Source: an uncultured Polaromonas sp. (GTDB lineage: Bacteria > Pseudomonadota > Gammaproteobacteria > Burkholderiales > Burkholderiaceae_C). Taken from it: 44,243 nt of DNA. A program made the position numbers and the translations under genes. The first letter of the stretch is position 1; each line of letters opens with the position of its first letter. The notes under the pieces are model-generated. The model searched no databases. It saw only the letters and a list, made by a program, of their open reading frames with translations, and was not told the origin of the DNA. Positions 28,543-37,887 of this stretch are shown piece by piece. The stretch lies in NCBI GenBank assembly GCA_937863225.1, contig CALMEI010000003.1:1-44243 (forward strand), written 5' to 3'.

Positions 28543-29607
28543 TTAAGCGATGCATTGCTCCATGCCTTGCAAAAAAATGTCTTTTGGCAAATTTATGCCA
28601 ATAAACACCATTTTGCTGCTGCGTTTTTCGCCTTTTGCCCACAACGGCCCTAAATCCGAGCCCATTAACTGGTGTACACCCTGAAAAATGACCTTTCTAT
28701 CTGTCCCCTTCATGTTCAAAACGCCTTTATAGCGAAACATACGCGGACCATAAATATTCACAATGGCACTTAAGAAATCTTCTAGCTTTGCCGCATCAAA
28801 AGCTTTGTCGGTTTTGTAGACAAAACTTTTGACATCATCATCGTGCACATGATGGTGCGAATGCTTTGGCTGGGGATCTTTGTGTGCACCAAAAAACGGA
28901 CCCAATTTTTCTGGGTCAGCAGGACTGGTATCGTGATGATGGTCATCTTCATCTTTCAGGAAATCTGGTTCAAATTCCAATTTGGCATTTAAATTAAAAC
29001 CGCGTAAATCAAACACATCGGCTATCGCCACATTGCCAAAATTGACCACTTTTTGCGGTGCGCGCGGATTCATATGATGGATGCGGTGTTTCAAGTCTTC
29101 AACTTGATCCGAACTGACCAAATCAGCTTTGCTGATGAATATTTGATCAGCAAAACCAATTTGCCTGCGTGCTTCTAAGCGGTCTGTTAATTGCGTTGGT
29201 GCATGCTTGGCATCCACCAACGTCAAGATACTGTCCAATAAAAATTGTTCTGCGACTTCTTCATCCATGAAAAATGTTTGCGCCACAGGGCCAGGATCTG
29301 CCAGGCCAGTGGTCTCAATCACCACACGGTCAAACTTAATTTCACCTTTGCGTCTTTTCTGTGCCAAATCCAATAGTGTCACTCGCAGGTCATCACGAAT
29401 GGTGCAACAAATGCAGCCATTGCTCATTTGGATAATGTTTTCGGTGGTGTCGGAGACCAAAATATCACTGTCAATATTTTCCTCACCAAATTCATTTTCT
29501 ATGACCGCAATTTTTTGACCATGCGATTCAGTCAGAACACGCTTTAACAAAGTGGTTTTGCCTGAGCCTAAAAAGCCAGTGATGATGGTTACGGGAATGA
29601 GTGCCAT
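28543..29607 (-). CDS. COG0523 (CobW/ZNG1-like) GTP-dependent metal chaperone
   Basis: It is a G3E-family P-loop GTPase, likely delivering zinc or another metal to a client protein. It has 354 residues from MALIPVTIITGFLGSGKTT. Walker A is G11-T19, the metal motif is GCICC (C65, C67, C68), and SKADLV matches the NKxD-type guanine motif with Ser in the first position. Between the GTPase and CobW_C domains is a His/Asp-rich loop (DDHHHD, then HSHHHVHDDD around residues 220-255), a plausible metal reservoir. The C-terminal domain ends with GMEQCIA. The ATG at 29607 is chosen over 29679 because the longer front is unconserved. No zinc-dependent paralogue or Zur-like site is visible nearby, so the metal is not established. 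Confidence 0.88.
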   Translation of the reverse strand: MALIPVTIITGFLGSGKTTLLKRVLTESHGQKIAVIENEFGEENIDSDILVSDTTENIIQMSNGCICCTIRDDLRVTLLDLAQKRRKGEIKFDRVVIETTGLADPGPVAQTFFMDEEVAEQFLLDSILTLVDAKHAPTQLTDRLEARRQIGFADQIFISKADLVSSDQVEDLKHRIHHMNPRAPQKVVNFGNVAIADVFDLRGFNLNAKLEFEPDFLKDEDDHHHDTSPADPEKLGPFFGAHKDPQPKHSHHHVHDDDVKSFVYKTDKAFDAAKLEDFLSAIVNIYGPRMFRYKGVLNMKGTDRKVIFQGVHQLMGSDLGPLWAKGEKRSSKMVFIGINLPKDIFLQGMEQCIA

Positions 29608-29737
29608 GCTTTGTCCTGAAAGATAGTCTGCGTGAAAAAAAGTGTGATTGTAGAGACCATTTTGTATGGTTCTGATCAATCAAAACGCTGTAGATGGTGG
29701 AGTTTAACTGTGATTCAAGTTCGCAACCCTCATCCAA

Positions 29738-30688
29738 TTACGTCTTTTTTATTTTTGCTCTGGGATGGGCGGCATCATAGGCTTTTGCCAGATGTTGAAA
29801 ATCTAGCCGTGTGTATACCTGCGTGGTGGTGATATTGCTGTGCCCTAATAGCTCTTGCACTGCCCGTAAATCACTGCTGGATTGCAGCACATGGCTGGCA
29901 AAAGAATGTCGCAACATATGCGGGTGCACTGGCATGGCCAACCCAGCCTGTAGACTGCGGTGTTTGAGTCGCTGCCACACAGATGCAGCGCTGAGTCGAG
30001 TTCCATTTTTACCTAAAAATAAGGCGTTTGCTGACGCATTTACTGCCATTGGTTTTGTCATGAGCCCCTCCCTTGCCCTAACCCATTGCTCTAGAGCTTC
30101 CAGTGCTTTACTGCCTACAGGCACAGTACGTCGTTTGCCACCTTTGCCCAATACATGCACTTCGGCAGCAGCCAAGTCAACCCAACCCAAGGACAGCGCT
30201 GTACCCACGGCATCTAATCCAACCAATTCACCGACGCGCAAACCACTGCCATATAACAACTCGACCATGGCAGCGTCACGCAAATCCAGCCAAGGCGTAT
30301 CGCTTTCGCTGCGGTAGTTTGCAAAATGAATCGCATCGTCAACACCCATTGCTTTGGGCAATGGTTTGGCTGACTTGGGTGCTTTGACATCTTGCACTGG
30401 GTTGCTGCTGACCAAACCCTCACGCCCAAGCCAAGCATAAAAGCCACGCCAGCCTGACAAAATTAATGCTATGCCACGGCTTGTACGACCTTGTGCATGC
30501 ATTTGCGCCGCCCACCGCCGAATGTGTTGATTTTGAACATGAACCAGTTCAAGATGCATGGGCTGCGTCAGTTCACAGAGTTTCTGTAAATCCAATGAAT
30601 ACAAAGTCACCGTGCGATTGGCCAATCGTTTTTCTACACGCACGTGCTCAAGATACCGTTCGACGATTGGATCAATGCGCTTATCCAT
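29738..30688 (-). CDS. xerC: Tyrosine recombinase XerC
   Basis: It resolves chromosome dimers at dif together with XerD. It has 316 residues. The N-terminal SAM-like core-binding domain (about 5-95) precedes the catalytic domain. Catalytic residues are R151 (YGSGLRVGEL), K182 (GKGGKRRTVPV), H257 and R260 (HPHMLRHSFASH), H283 (LLGHSNITTTQ) and Y292 (VYTRLDF). Its place after DUF484 and dapF matches the conserved dapF-yigA-xerC order of E. coli, which favours XerC over XerD. The gap to DUF484 is 23 bases. Confidence 0.93.
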   Translation of the reverse strand: MDKRIDPIVERYLEHVRVEKRLANRTVTLYSLDLQKLCELTQPMHLELVHVQNQHIRRWAAQMHAQGRTSRGIALILSGWRGFYAWLGREGLVSSNPVQDVKAPKSAKPLPKAMGVDDAIHFANYRSESDTPWLDLRDAAMVELLYGSGLRVGELVGLDAVGTALSLGWVDLAAAEVHVLGKGGKRRTVPVGSKALEALEQWVRAREGLMTKPMAVNASANALFLGKNGTRLSAASVWQRLKHRSLQAGLAMPVHPHMLRHSFASHVLQSSSDLRAVQELLGHSNITTTQVYTRLDFQHLAKAYDAAHPRAKIKKT

Positions 30689-30711
30689 TGCCGATTTGCA
30701 TACCAGTTAAA

Positions 30712-31407
30712 TCAAGATTGGCTCAATTCGCCCCGCAATCGTGACAAGGCAGCACTCGCAATATCACCAATGCGCTCTAAAAATTCAGTACCCATACTGG
30801 CGTTGAAACGTTGCGCGTCGGGCGATGCCAAAATCAGCATGCCAAACGCATCTTTAGCGTCACTGGTACGAAGTGGAATCAAAGCCACTGACAATGCCTG
30901 CTCAGGCTTGTCCAGCCACGCACTTGCTTCAAATTTGGCATTTAAACCAACATAGGGAACAACCAAGGAGGAGGCAAAGACTTTGACATCGTCACTGACA
31001 CCGCTTGCATAAACTTCAGATTGGTGTCTCGCATCCACATCCCATACCTTCATGGCCACTTGCGGCACTGAAAATTCGTCTTGAATGTTACTGACCAACT
31101 GCAAAGGCATGTCATTGGGCTGCGTGATCAATAACAAATTTCGCGTCCAGCGCTGCAACTTGTCTGCAGTTTGCATATTCTCATTGCCATTTCTAATCAT
31201 GTCCATCAAACCGCGCTCCAGCACTTTGATTTTCTCGCGCAACATTTCTGCTTGACGCTCTTGCAAGCTCACAGCGCGTTTGCCATGCCCACTGCTGAGC
31301 TGCACTGCGGCTAACAAATCGGCATGACGCTCAAAAAAATCAGGGGTATTGATGAGAAAGTCGGCGATGTCGTTTTCTGTGATGGGGTTGATGTTGGCAT
31401 TTGTCAT
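30712..31407 (-). CDS. DUF484 (YigA-like) GAF-type protein
   Basis: This is a 231-residue cytoplasmic protein of unknown role, conserved between dapF and xerC in many Proteobacteria. The N-terminal segment ITENDIADFLINTPDFFERHADLLAAVQL and the helix SLQERQAEMLREKIKVLERGL are typical, followed by a GAF-like domain (about 90-225). It ends FLERIGDIASAALSRLRGEL, characteristic of the family. It is 33 bases from dapF. No catalytic residues are known for the family and none is proposed. Confidence 0.9.
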   Translation of the reverse strand: MTNANINPITENDIADFLINTPDFFERHADLLAAVQLSSGHGKRAVSLQERQAEMLREKIKVLERGLMDMIRNGNENMQTADKLQRWTRNLLLITQPNDMPLQLVSNIQDEFSVPQVAMKVWDVDARHQSEVYASGVSDDVKVFASSLVVPYVGLNAKFEASAWLDKPEQALSVALIPLRTSDAKDAFGMLILASPDAQRFNASMGTEFLERIGDIASAALSRLRGELSQS

Positions 31408-31440
31408 ATGGCTTGAAAGAATAAAGTTGTGGAATATGTT

Positions 31441-32376
31441 TTAGACGTTTGGAATTTCAATTTCTGAATCGAAAATTTTGCTTGCAGGACCTGTCATCAT
31501 GACGGGGCTATCACCACCTTGCCAGTCAATGCGCAACATACCGCCATGGGTTTTCACAGCAACGCTACCATCCAATAACCCCTGCCGAATACCAGCTGCG
31601 ACAGCAGCACAAGCACCCGTACCACATGCCAGTGTTTCACCTGCGCCACGTTCATAGACGCGCAAAATGATATTGCTGCGGTTCACAATTTGCATGAACC
31701 CGGAATTCACCCCGCGAGCAAACCGTGGATGGGTTGCGAGTAATGGTCCGACCCGTGCCACATCAAATGTTTCTGCATCGCTCACGATGTGAACCGCATG
31801 TGGATTACCCATTGAAACTACAGCCACATCTAAATTGCAATTTGCTATTATTTTAATAGCATCATAGGCATTATTTATGCCGCATACAGAGTGATTTTCT
31901 ATATATTTTTCAGACAAATCAATTGCATAAAGTGTTGCCACGCCAGTTTGGCTTTTTGCCAAACCTTCTGGGTCAAATGGCAAACTGTCTGGAGCAAAGC
32001 TTGGTGCGCCCATGTCCACAGTCACCTGACCATCAGGTGTGGCATTCAAGGTCAGAACGCGATTCATGGTTTGCACTTTGATGGTGTCTTTGGTCGTCAA
32101 GCCTTGATCACGCACAAAGCGCACAAAACACCGCGCACCATTGCCGCAGTGCTCCACCTCACCGCCATCGTTGTTGTGTATTGCGTAAGAAAAATCAATG
32201 TCATGTGATCCTTCAGGTGCGGCACGAACTGACAATATTTGATCTGCCCCCACACCAAAATGCCGATCAGCCAAAAACCGGTACTGCGCCACGCTCAAAT
32301 TCAAACGCCCACGCGTCTCGTCTAGCACGACAAAGTCATTGCCAGCACCTTGCATTTTGGTGAATTTAATTTTCAT
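31441..32376 (-). CDS. dapF: Diaminopimelate epimerase carrying a repeat-derived insertion
   Basis: It converts L,L- to meso-diaminopimelate for lysine and for MurE. It has 311 residues, about 20-30 more than usual. The two catalytic cysteines are C77 (EHCGNGARC) and C251 (LACGTGACA). The N-terminal [17 protein letters not shown] and the C-terminal [11 protein letters not shown] are normal. Residues about 159-180, just before [10 protein letters not shown], are encoded by a dispersed palindromic element and are the obvious extra segment. Because both cysteines and the flanking conserved blocks are intact and in frame, the enzyme is probably functional. It starts 9 bases after the uvrA stop and is followed by DUF484 and xerC. 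Confidence 0.95.
   Translation of the reverse strand: MKIKFTKMQGAGNDFVVLDETRGRLNLSVAQYRFLADRHFGVGADQILSVRAAPEGSHDIDFSYAIHNNDGGEVEHCGNGARCFVRFVRDQGLTTKDTIKVQTMNRVLTLNATPDGQVTVDMGAPSFAPDSLPFDPEGLAKSQTGVATLYAIDLSEKYIENHSVCGINNAYDAIKIIANCNLDVAVVSMGNPHAVHIVSDAETFDVARVGPLLATHPRFARGVNSGFMQIVNRSNIILRVYERGAGETLACGTGACAAVAAGIRQGLLDGSVAVKTHGGMLRIDWQGGDSPVMMTGPASKIFDSEIEIPNV
31844..31898 (+). repeat. Dispersed palindromic element, copy C (inside dapF)
   Basis: GCTATTATTTTAATAGC is followed by a tail with the second palindrome GGCATTATTTATGCC and then CATACAGAGTGATTTT. It lies antisense to dapF. The encoded peptide [20 protein letters not shown] aligns with the one encoded by copy D. The end nearest the tail is approximate. 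Confidence 0.8.
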
Positions 32377-32385
32377 GGTGAGATG

Positions 32386-35300
32386 TTACAACAATCGTTT
32401 CAAATAGTTGCCCGTAAAGCTCGCTTTGTTCGCTGCAATATCCTCAGGAGTGCCTTCACCCACCACTTGCCCACCGCCCGCACCTCCCTCGGGTCCCATG
32501 TCAATCAACCAGTCTGCCGTTTTGATAACGTCTAAGTTGTGTTCAATCACCACGATGGTGTTGCCAGCATCTCGCAACTGGTGCAGCACTTTGAGCAGCA
32601 GCGCAATGTCAGCAAAATGCAAACCGGTAGTGGGTTCGTCCAAGATGTAGAGCGTACGCCCCGTGTCGCGTTTGCTCAGTTCCAGCGCCAGTTTGACACG
32701 CTGCGCTTCTCCGCCAGACAGCGTGGTAGCGGATTGACCAAGTTTGATGTAAGACAGCCCCACATCCAACAGGGTTTGCAATTTACGCGCAATGGCGGGT
32801 ACGGTTTTGAAGAATTCAAACGCGTCCTCGACGGTCAAGTCCAATATTTGCGCAATGTTCTTACCTTTGAACATCACTTCCAGCGTTTCTCGGTTGTAGC
32901 GCATGCCCACACACACATCGCACGGCACATAAACATCGGGCAAAAAGTGCATCTCAACTTTTTTCACACCATCGCCTTGGCAAGCCTCACAACGTCCGCC
33001 TGCCACATTGAAACTGAATCGGCCAGCACCATAGCCACGTTCTCTGGCGAGGTTCATCTCTGCCATCAGTTCACGAATGGGTGTGAACATGCCGGTGTAG
33101 GTGGCAGGATTGCTGCGTGGTGTACGGCCAATGGGCGACTGATCGACATTGATCACTTTGTCAAAATGTTCGATGCCTTGTATTTCGTCATGCGTTGCAG
33201 GTTCCTCGTGCGCTCGGTACAACTGGCGTGCCACTGCTGTGTACAAGGTGTCATTCACCAAAGTCGATTTACCAGATCCCGACACGCCTGTCACGCAGGT
33301 GAGCAAACCCACAGGGAAAGCTACGCTCACACCCTTGAGGTTGTTACCAGTGGCGTTGATCACTTTAATGGCTTGTAAATCACCTTGGGTCGTGATATGT
33401 GCTTCGTGACGAACAGCCCAAGCCAGTGCCGCTTTACTGGGCGCTTTACTGGGCGATTTACTGGCTGCTTTATGGGTGGTTTTCGCTTTTTTGGCTTGAC
33501 TCGTTTGATTGGTCGTTGTCGCTTCTTCCTTAACAGTCGGCAGCCAAGGCGTGCGTCGTTTAGGTACGTCAATCTTCAATGTTCCAGCCAAGTATTTGCC
33601 GGTTAACGATGCTGTGTTGTTTTTGACATCGTCAAAACTGCCTTGTGCAATCACACGGCCACCGTGTATGCCAGCGCCTAAACCCATGTCGATCACATGG
33701 TCGGCCGCCGCCATCATGTCTTCATCGTGTTCCACCACCAGCACGCTGTTGCCAATGTCACGCAAGTGTTTCAGTGTACCAATCAACCTGTCGTTGTCAC
33801 GCTGGTGCAAGCCGATGCTGGGTTCGTCCAAGACATACATGACACCCGTTAAGCCTGATCCGATTTGCGATGCCAAACGGATGCGCTGGGATTCGCCGCC
33901 GCTCAGGGTTTCAGCACTCCTGTCCAGGCTCAAATAATTCAAGCCGACATCGTTCAAAAACTTCAAGCGCAAACCAATTTCACGCACCACTTTGGCCGCG
34001 ATTTCGCCTTTGGAACCGTGCATCTGCAAAGTGTTGAAATAGTCCAAACAGTCGCGCAGTGTCCAGTGGCTGATCTCAAAAATTGCTCGAGCTTGTTCAC
34101 CCTCACCAATTTTGACGTGCCGCGCTTCGATGCGCAAACGTGACCCATTGCAAACTGTACATGGTTGAGATGCACGGTAGCGTGCCAGCTCTTCGCGCAC
34201 GGTGCTGGACTCTGTCTCGCGGTAGCGCCGCTGCATATTGGGGATGATACCTTCAAACGGGTGTTTTTTGGTGAGTTTTTTGCCCTCAAAACTGCCTGAA
34301 TCCATGACGTAACTGAATTTGATTTCCTCCTCGCCCGAACCATGCAAGATGGCGTTTTGCACACTTTCTGCCAAACTTTCAAATGGCGCGTCGATGTCAA
34401 ATTTATAGTGCTTGGCCAAGCTCTCAAGTAACGCAAAATAATAACCATTGCGTCTGTCCCAGCTTTTGATAGCGCCACTGGCCAAGCTCAAACTCGGAAA
34501 CGCCACCACACGTGCGGGGTCAAAAAATTCCATGTGACCCAAGCCATCGCAACTGGGGCATGCGCCTATGGGGGAATTGAATGAAAACAAACGGGGCTCT
34601 AATTCTGCGATGGAATAGGTGCAAACAGGGCAGGCAAATTTGGCGTTGAACAAGTGCTCCTTACCTGAATCCATCTCCTGCGCAATTGCCCGTCCTTCTG
34701 CCAGTTTGAGGGCCGCTTCAAAACTTTCAGCTAGGCGCTGCTTGACATTATCAAAGTCCGTTCGGGCTGAGCTTGTCGAAGCCTCCCCTTCGACAAGCTC
34801 AGGGCGAACGGGTAAATGGCGAATCTTTACGCGGTCAATCACCACATCCACATCATGCTTTTCATTTTTCTTGAGTTTCGGCAATTCATCGTATTCAAAG
34901 AGCCGCCCATCCACCCGAAAGCGCACGTAGCCCTGCGCTTGCATGGCAGCAAACACATCTAAAAATTCGCCTTTTTTCTCACGCGCCAAGGGCGCAAGAA
35001 TCATCAGCTTGGTGTCTTCAGGCAATGCCAACACGGCATCAACCATTTGACTCACGGTTTGCGATTGCAGCGGTAAATTGTGCTCTGGACAATACGGTGT
35101 CCCTGCACGGGCGAACAGCAAGCGCAAGTAGTCGTGAATCTCGGTGACCGTACCCACTGTTGAGCGCGGATTGTGGCTAGTGGCTTTTTGTTCGATAGAA
35201 ATGGCGGGGCTTAAACCTTCAATCACATCCACATCCGGTTTGTCCATCAGCTGCAAAAACTGCCGCGCGTAGGTGGACAAGCTCTCGACATAGCGTCGCT

Positions 35301-35580
35301 GCCCTTCGGCGTACAAAGTGTCAAACGCCAAACTGGACTTGCCAGAGCCGCTGAGCCCTGTAATCACAACCAATTGGTTACGCGGAATATCAATGTCCAC
35401 ATTCTTCAAATTGTGTGTTCGTGCCCCACGTATGCTGATTTTTTGAGCGGCAAGGGCTTGTGCCAAATACCTGCCACTCGCATCAGCATTGGATTTTTCA
35501 TTCTCAAACTCAGCTTCTAAACTGGCTATGGAATGGGTGCTGGTATTGGATACCGAAGAAGAATCGTTCAATGCATTCAC
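32386..35580 (-). CDS. uvrA: Excinuclease ABC subunit A, enlarged
   Basis: It is the damage-recognition ATPase of nucleotide excision repair. It has 1064 residues against roughly 940 in E. coli. Both ABC modules are complete: Walker [17 protein letters not shown] and [16 protein letters not shown], and signatures [12 protein letters not shown] and [12 protein letters not shown]. Zinc-binding CxxC pairs are present (CPVC/CPSC, CTVC, CEAC/CDVC). Extra length comes from three places. One is a Ser/Asn-rich front of about 45 residues before [15 protein letters not shown]. The second is an insertion near residues 257-274 encoded by an inverted repeat (PVRPELVEG then STSSARTD). The third is a Lys/Ser/Pro/Ala linker (about 680-725) with a 12-base tandem repeat. 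The start codon is uncertain. dapF follows within 9 bases. Confidence 0.96.
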   Translation of the reverse strand: MNALNDSSSVSNTSTHSIASLEAEFENEKSNADASGRYLAQALAAQKISIRGARTHNLKNVDIDIPRNQLVVITGLSGSGKSSLAFDTLYAEGQRRYVESLSTYARQFLQLMDKPDVDVIEGLSPAISIEQKATSHNPRSTVGTVTEIHDYLRLLFARAGTPYCPEHNLPLQSQTVSQMVDAVLALPEDTKLMILAPLAREKKGEFLDVFAAMQAQGYVRFRVDGRLFEYDELPKLKKNEKHDVDVVIDRVKIRHLPVRPELVEGEASTSSARTDFDNVKQRLAESFEAALKLAEGRAIAQEMDSGKEHLFNAKFACPVCTYSIAELEPRLFSFNSPIGACPSCDGLGHMEFFDPARVVAFPSLSLASGAIKSWDRRNGYYFALLESLAKHYKFDIDAPFESLAESVQNAILHGSGEEEIKFSYVMDSGSFEGKKLTKKHPFEGIIPNMQRRYRETESSTVREELARYRASQPCTVCNGSRLRIEARHVKIGEGEQARAIFEISHWTLRDCLDYFNTLQMHGSKGEIAAKVVREIGLRLKFLNDVGLNYLSLDRSAETLSGGESQRIRLASQIGSGLTGVMYVLDEPSIGLHQRDNDRLIGTLKHLRDIGNSVLVVEHDEDMMAAADHVIDMGLGAGIHGGRVIAQGSFDDVKNNTASLTGKYLAGTLKIDVPKRRTPWLPTVKEEATTTNQTSQAKKAKTTHKAASKSPSKAPSKAALAWAVRHEAHITTQGDLQAIKVINATGNNLKGVSVAFPVGLLTCVTGVSGSGKSTLVNDTLYTAVARQLYRAHEEPATHDEIQGIEHFDKVINVDQSPIGRTPRSNPATYTGMFTPIRELMAEMNLARERGYGAGRFSFNVAGGRCEACQGDGVKKVEMHFLPDVYVPCDVCVGMRYNRETLEVMFKGKNIAQILDLTVEDAFEFFKTVPAIARKLQTLLDVGLSYIKLGQSATTLSGGEAQRVKLALELSKRDTGRTLYILDEPTTGLHFADIALLLKVLHQLRDAGNTIVVIEHNLDVIKTADWLIDMGPEGGAGGGQVVGEGTPEDIAANKASFTGNYLKRLL
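33430..33477. repeat. 12-base tandem repeat in uvrA
   Basis: There are four consecutive units, CGCTTTACTGGG twice exactly and then two diverged copies. On the uvrA strand they encode a repeated Pro-Ser-Lys-Ala type peptide in the linker between the two ATPase halves. The unit length is a multiple of three, so copy-number change keeps the frame. Confidence 0.85.
34758..34811. repeat. 54-base inverted repeat inserted in-frame in uvrA
   Basis: The arm CCGTTCGGGCTGAGCTTGTC continues to GAAG, then a loop of about five bases, then CTTCGACAAGCTCAGGGCG and AACGG. The arms differ at two positions. The encoded peptide has the PVRPELVEG and STSSARTD pattern. From general knowledge this repeat type, with the core CTTCGACAAGCTCAG, recurs in many proteobacterial genomes. 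Only one copy is seen here. Confidence 0.85.
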
Positions 35581-35677
35581 AAATATATGCGCTCTAAAGC
35601 GTCAAAAAGACAGCTCTCTATGATAATGTGCCCTGAGTTGATTCGCAATCTTTCAAAATATCAAATTTTCAGCATTC

Positions 35678-36343
35678 ATGACATCCAAACCCCGTCAATT
35701 TGACCTGATAGCTTTCGATTGGGATGGCACACTGGCGGATTCAACTGCCATCATCACACGCTGCATACAGGCATCTGCCTTGGATGTGTGTGGGGTGCAG
35801 CCCAGCGATGAAGATGCGTCTTATGTGATTGGCATGGGACTGGTGCAAGCTTTGCGTCATGCGGTGCCACAACTCTCGCCTGAAGATTACCCGCGCATGG
35901 CAGAGCGATACAAGTTCTACTACAGCAAGCATGCGAACGACATTTTTTTATTCAAAGGTGTTGAAACCATGTTGCATGCCCTCAAAGCCAAGCAGCACAT
36001 TTTGACGGTCGCCACTGGCAAAGGACGCAAAGGATTGGACGATGTACTGAGCAGTGTGGCATTGCAAGGTTTTTTTGATGGCTCGCGAACAGCCGATCAA
36101 ACCGCCAGCAAACCCGACCCTTTGATGCTGCAGGAATTGATGGATGAATTCAACATTGCACCAGAACGCACTTTAATGATAGGCGACACCACGCACGACT
36201 TAGGTATGGCACAAAATGCCGGTTGTGCCAGTATCGGCGTGAGCTATGGCGCACACGACCATGAAGCGTTTGAAGAATTCAAACCACTGTATATCGCACA
36301 TTCAGTGGCTGATTTGCACAATTGGCTCGAGTTTTATGCATAA
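35678..36343 (+). CDS. HAD-family phosphatase, phosphoglycolate phosphatase-like
   Basis: It has 221 residues. HAD motif I is FDWDGTLADS with nucleophile D14 and acid D16. Motif II lies near TVATGKGRKG, motif III at SKPDPLMLQE, and motif IV is MIGDTTHDLGMA. A helical cap (about 25-90) makes it a Gph/PpaX-like subclass I enzyme. Substrates could be 2-phosphoglycolate or another small phosphate ester; sequence alone does not decide. It is divergent from uvrA across a 97-base gap and is followed by a repeat-bearing spacer and a Rieske gene. In related bacteria HAD, Rieske and S49 peptidase genes are commonly clustered. Confidence 0.85.
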   Translation: MTSKPRQFDLIAFDWDGTLADSTAIITRCIQASALDVCGVQPSDEDASYVIGMGLVQALRHAVPQLSPEDYPRMAERYKFYYSKHANDIFLFKGVETMLHALKAKQHILTVATGKGRKGLDDVLSSVALQGFFDGSRTADQTASKPDPLMLQELMDEFNIAPERTLMIGDTTHDLGMAQNAGCASIGVSYGAHDHEAFEEFKPLYIAHSVADLHNWLEFYA

Positions 36344-36345
36344 AA

Positions 36346-36396
36346 ATGGCATGTACGCGGCGTATTTATTGCCTATATTGCTATTAAAATCATAGC
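36346..36396 (-). repeat. Dispersed palindromic element, copy B (intergenic)
   Basis: On the minus strand GCTATGATTTTAATAGC is followed by a tail with GGCAATAAATACGCC. It begins directly after the HAD phosphatase stop and is the only copy of the four lying between genes. Its first hairpin could contribute to transcript ending there. The tail end is approximate. Confidence 0.78.
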
Positions 36397-36438
36397 GTCT
36401 ATTTCGTATTCGAATATTACGTATTCTTAAATCAACTG

Positions 36439-36807
36439 ATGAACCAATCTGTCATACCTTTATGCAACAGCAAAGACCTGCAAGAAGGCGATTTAGCTGT
36501 TCCATTTGATGTGGTGTATGAAGGACAAACATGCCGCGCCTTTGCCATACGGTTTGAAGGCCTGGTACAAGCCTATTTGAACCGTTGCACGCATGTCGCA
36601 ATGGAGCTGGACTTTCAACCCAATCGCGTGTTTGACACCAGCGGGCGCTGGCTGATGTGCGCCACACATGGGGCCGAATACCACCCCGAAACCGGTGATT
36701 GCGTGGGTGGTCCTTGCCGTGGCGGATTGGTCAAAATTGAGCTGTCTGAAACACAAGGCGTGGTTCACTGGCATACTGCCCATAACCTCAAAGAAGTGCA
36801 GTTTTAA
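36439..36807 (+). CDS. Small Rieske [2Fe-2S] protein
   Basis: It has 122 residues and a single Rieske fold. The cluster ligands are C50-T-H52 and C74-A-T-H77, in the CxH and CxxH arrangement typical of ferredoxin-type Rieske proteins. There is no signal peptide or catalytic oxygenase domain, so it is likely a cytoplasmic electron carrier or a nitrite reductase small-subunit-like protein. It lies between the HAD phosphatase and the S49 peptidase on the same strand, with a 41-base gap to the latter. Its redox partner is not in the window. Confidence 0.88.
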   Translation: MNQSVIPLCNSKDLQEGDLAVPFDVVYEGQTCRAFAIRFEGLVQAYLNRCTHVAMELDFQPNRVFDTSGRWLMCATHGAEYHPETGDCVGGPCRGGLVKIELSETQGVVHWHTAHNLKEVQF

Positions 36808-36848
36808 TCATTACTTGCAATTGAACAATTCATCACCAAATTCATGCC

Positions 36849-37886
36849 ATGAACGAACCCTTTTTAAACGAATCTTTGCCTTCCAATTCAACCAGTTCCA
36901 AAATTGATGCAGAAGGCGCATCCAGCCAGACCCTTGGCAACAATGCCAATAGCAACACCAGTTCAACTTGGGAACGCGCCACGCTTGAAAAATTGGCGTA
37001 CGCGTCGCTGAACGAACAAAAAACAGCACGCTACTGGCGCACTTTTGTGCGTTTGGCTTGGTTAACATTTTTTGTGATTTTGGCTTGGATGCTTTTTTCA
37101 GAATCAAAACCCAGCAACGTTTCGCACAAAGATCACACCGCGGTGCTGGAAATCAAGGGTGAAATTTCTGCAGGCTCTGAAGGCGGTTCTGAGCAAATTC
37201 TGGCTGCCATGCGCAGTGCGTTTGAAGACAAAGGCTCAAAAGCAGTGGTGCTGTTGATCAATTCACCAGGTGGCAGTCCTGTGCAAGCTGGCATCATCAA
37301 TGATGAAATTTACCGCCTCAAAGCGCTGCATAAAAAACCCATCTATGCTGTGGTGGAAGACACCTGCGCCTCAGCCGCATACTACATTGCAGTCGCAACG
37401 GACCAAATTTACGTCGATAAAGCCAGCATTGTCGGCAGCATTGGTGTACTGATGAGTGGTTTTGGCGTCACTGGATTGATGGAAAAATTGGGCATCGAAC
37501 GTCGCTTAATGACAGCGGGAGAAAACAAAGGATTTCTTGACCCTTTCAGCCCGCAAACTGAAAAGCACCGTGCATATACACAAGGCATGCTGAATCAGAT
37601 TCACCAACAGTTCATTGCAGTGGTCAAAAAAGGGCGTGGCGATCGTTTGAAAGAAACCCCCGACACTTTCACGGGTTTGTTTTGGAGCGGCCAACAAGCG
37701 GTTGAAATGGGTCTGGCAGACAGTATCGGTACCGTCGATTATGTTGCCCGCGAAATTGTCAAAGCACCCGAATTGATTGACTACACCAAGCGCGACAATG
37801 TGGCAGAAAAGTTGGCCAAACGGTTCGGCGCGGCATTGGGTGAAGGTGCTGTAAAGGCGCTGAAAACACTACCGGCAGTGCAATAG
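36849..37886 (+). CDS. S49 family signal peptide peptidase-like protease
   Basis: It is a membrane-anchored serine protease of the SppA/SohB group, thought to degrade cleaved signal peptides and membrane fragments. It has 345 residues: a polar N-terminus, one membrane segment (about 66-83), then the periplasmic protease domain. Motifs are INSPGGSPVQAG, DTCASAAYYIAVATDQI with likely nucleophile S175, VGSIGVL, and AGENKGFLDPF with likely general base K227. Length is that of the short, single-domain form, not the 600-residue SppA. It converges on the WS/DGAT gene with a single base between the stop codons. Confidence 0.9.
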   Translation: MNEPFLNESLPSNSTSSKIDAEGASSQTLGNNANSNTSSTWERATLEKLAYASLNEQKTARYWRTFVRLAWLTFFVILAWMLFSESKPSNVSHKDHTAVLEIKGEISAGSEGGSEQILAAMRSAFEDKGSKAVVLLINSPGGSPVQAGIINDEIYRLKALHKKPIYAVVEDTCASAAYYIAVATDQIYVDKASIVGSIGVLMSGFGVTGLMEKLGIERRLMTAGENKGFLDPFSPQTEKHRAYTQGMLNQIHQQFIAVVKKGRGDRLKETPDTFTGLFWSGQQAVEMGLADSIGTVDYVAREIVKAPELIDYTKRDNVAEKLAKRFGAALGEGAVKALKTLPAVQ

Positions 37887-37887
37887 C

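Noticed and set aside
27409-28653. Two plus-strand ORFs (27409-28038 and 28132-28653) that look like hydrophobic membrane proteins
   Set aside because: They are antisense to the Lys/Ala-rich front of dksA. Antisense of Lys and Ala codons gives Phe, Leu, Ala and Val, which mimics membrane segments.
32539-33378. 279-residue plus-strand ORF opposite uvrA
   Set aside because: It is antisense to highly conserved UvrA sequence and matches no family.
33430-33477. Possible CRISPR array
   Set aside because: The units are contiguous 12-mers without spacers and lie inside a coding gene. No cas genes are in the window.
35581-35677. LexA box upstream of uvrA
   Set aside because: A CTGT is present on the minus strand, but the matching ACAG at the required spacing is not.
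36405-36430. Direct repeat CGTATTC and palindrome TATTCGAATA near copy B
   Set aside because: They are short and AT-rich. I could not link them to a promoter or to the other repeat copies.
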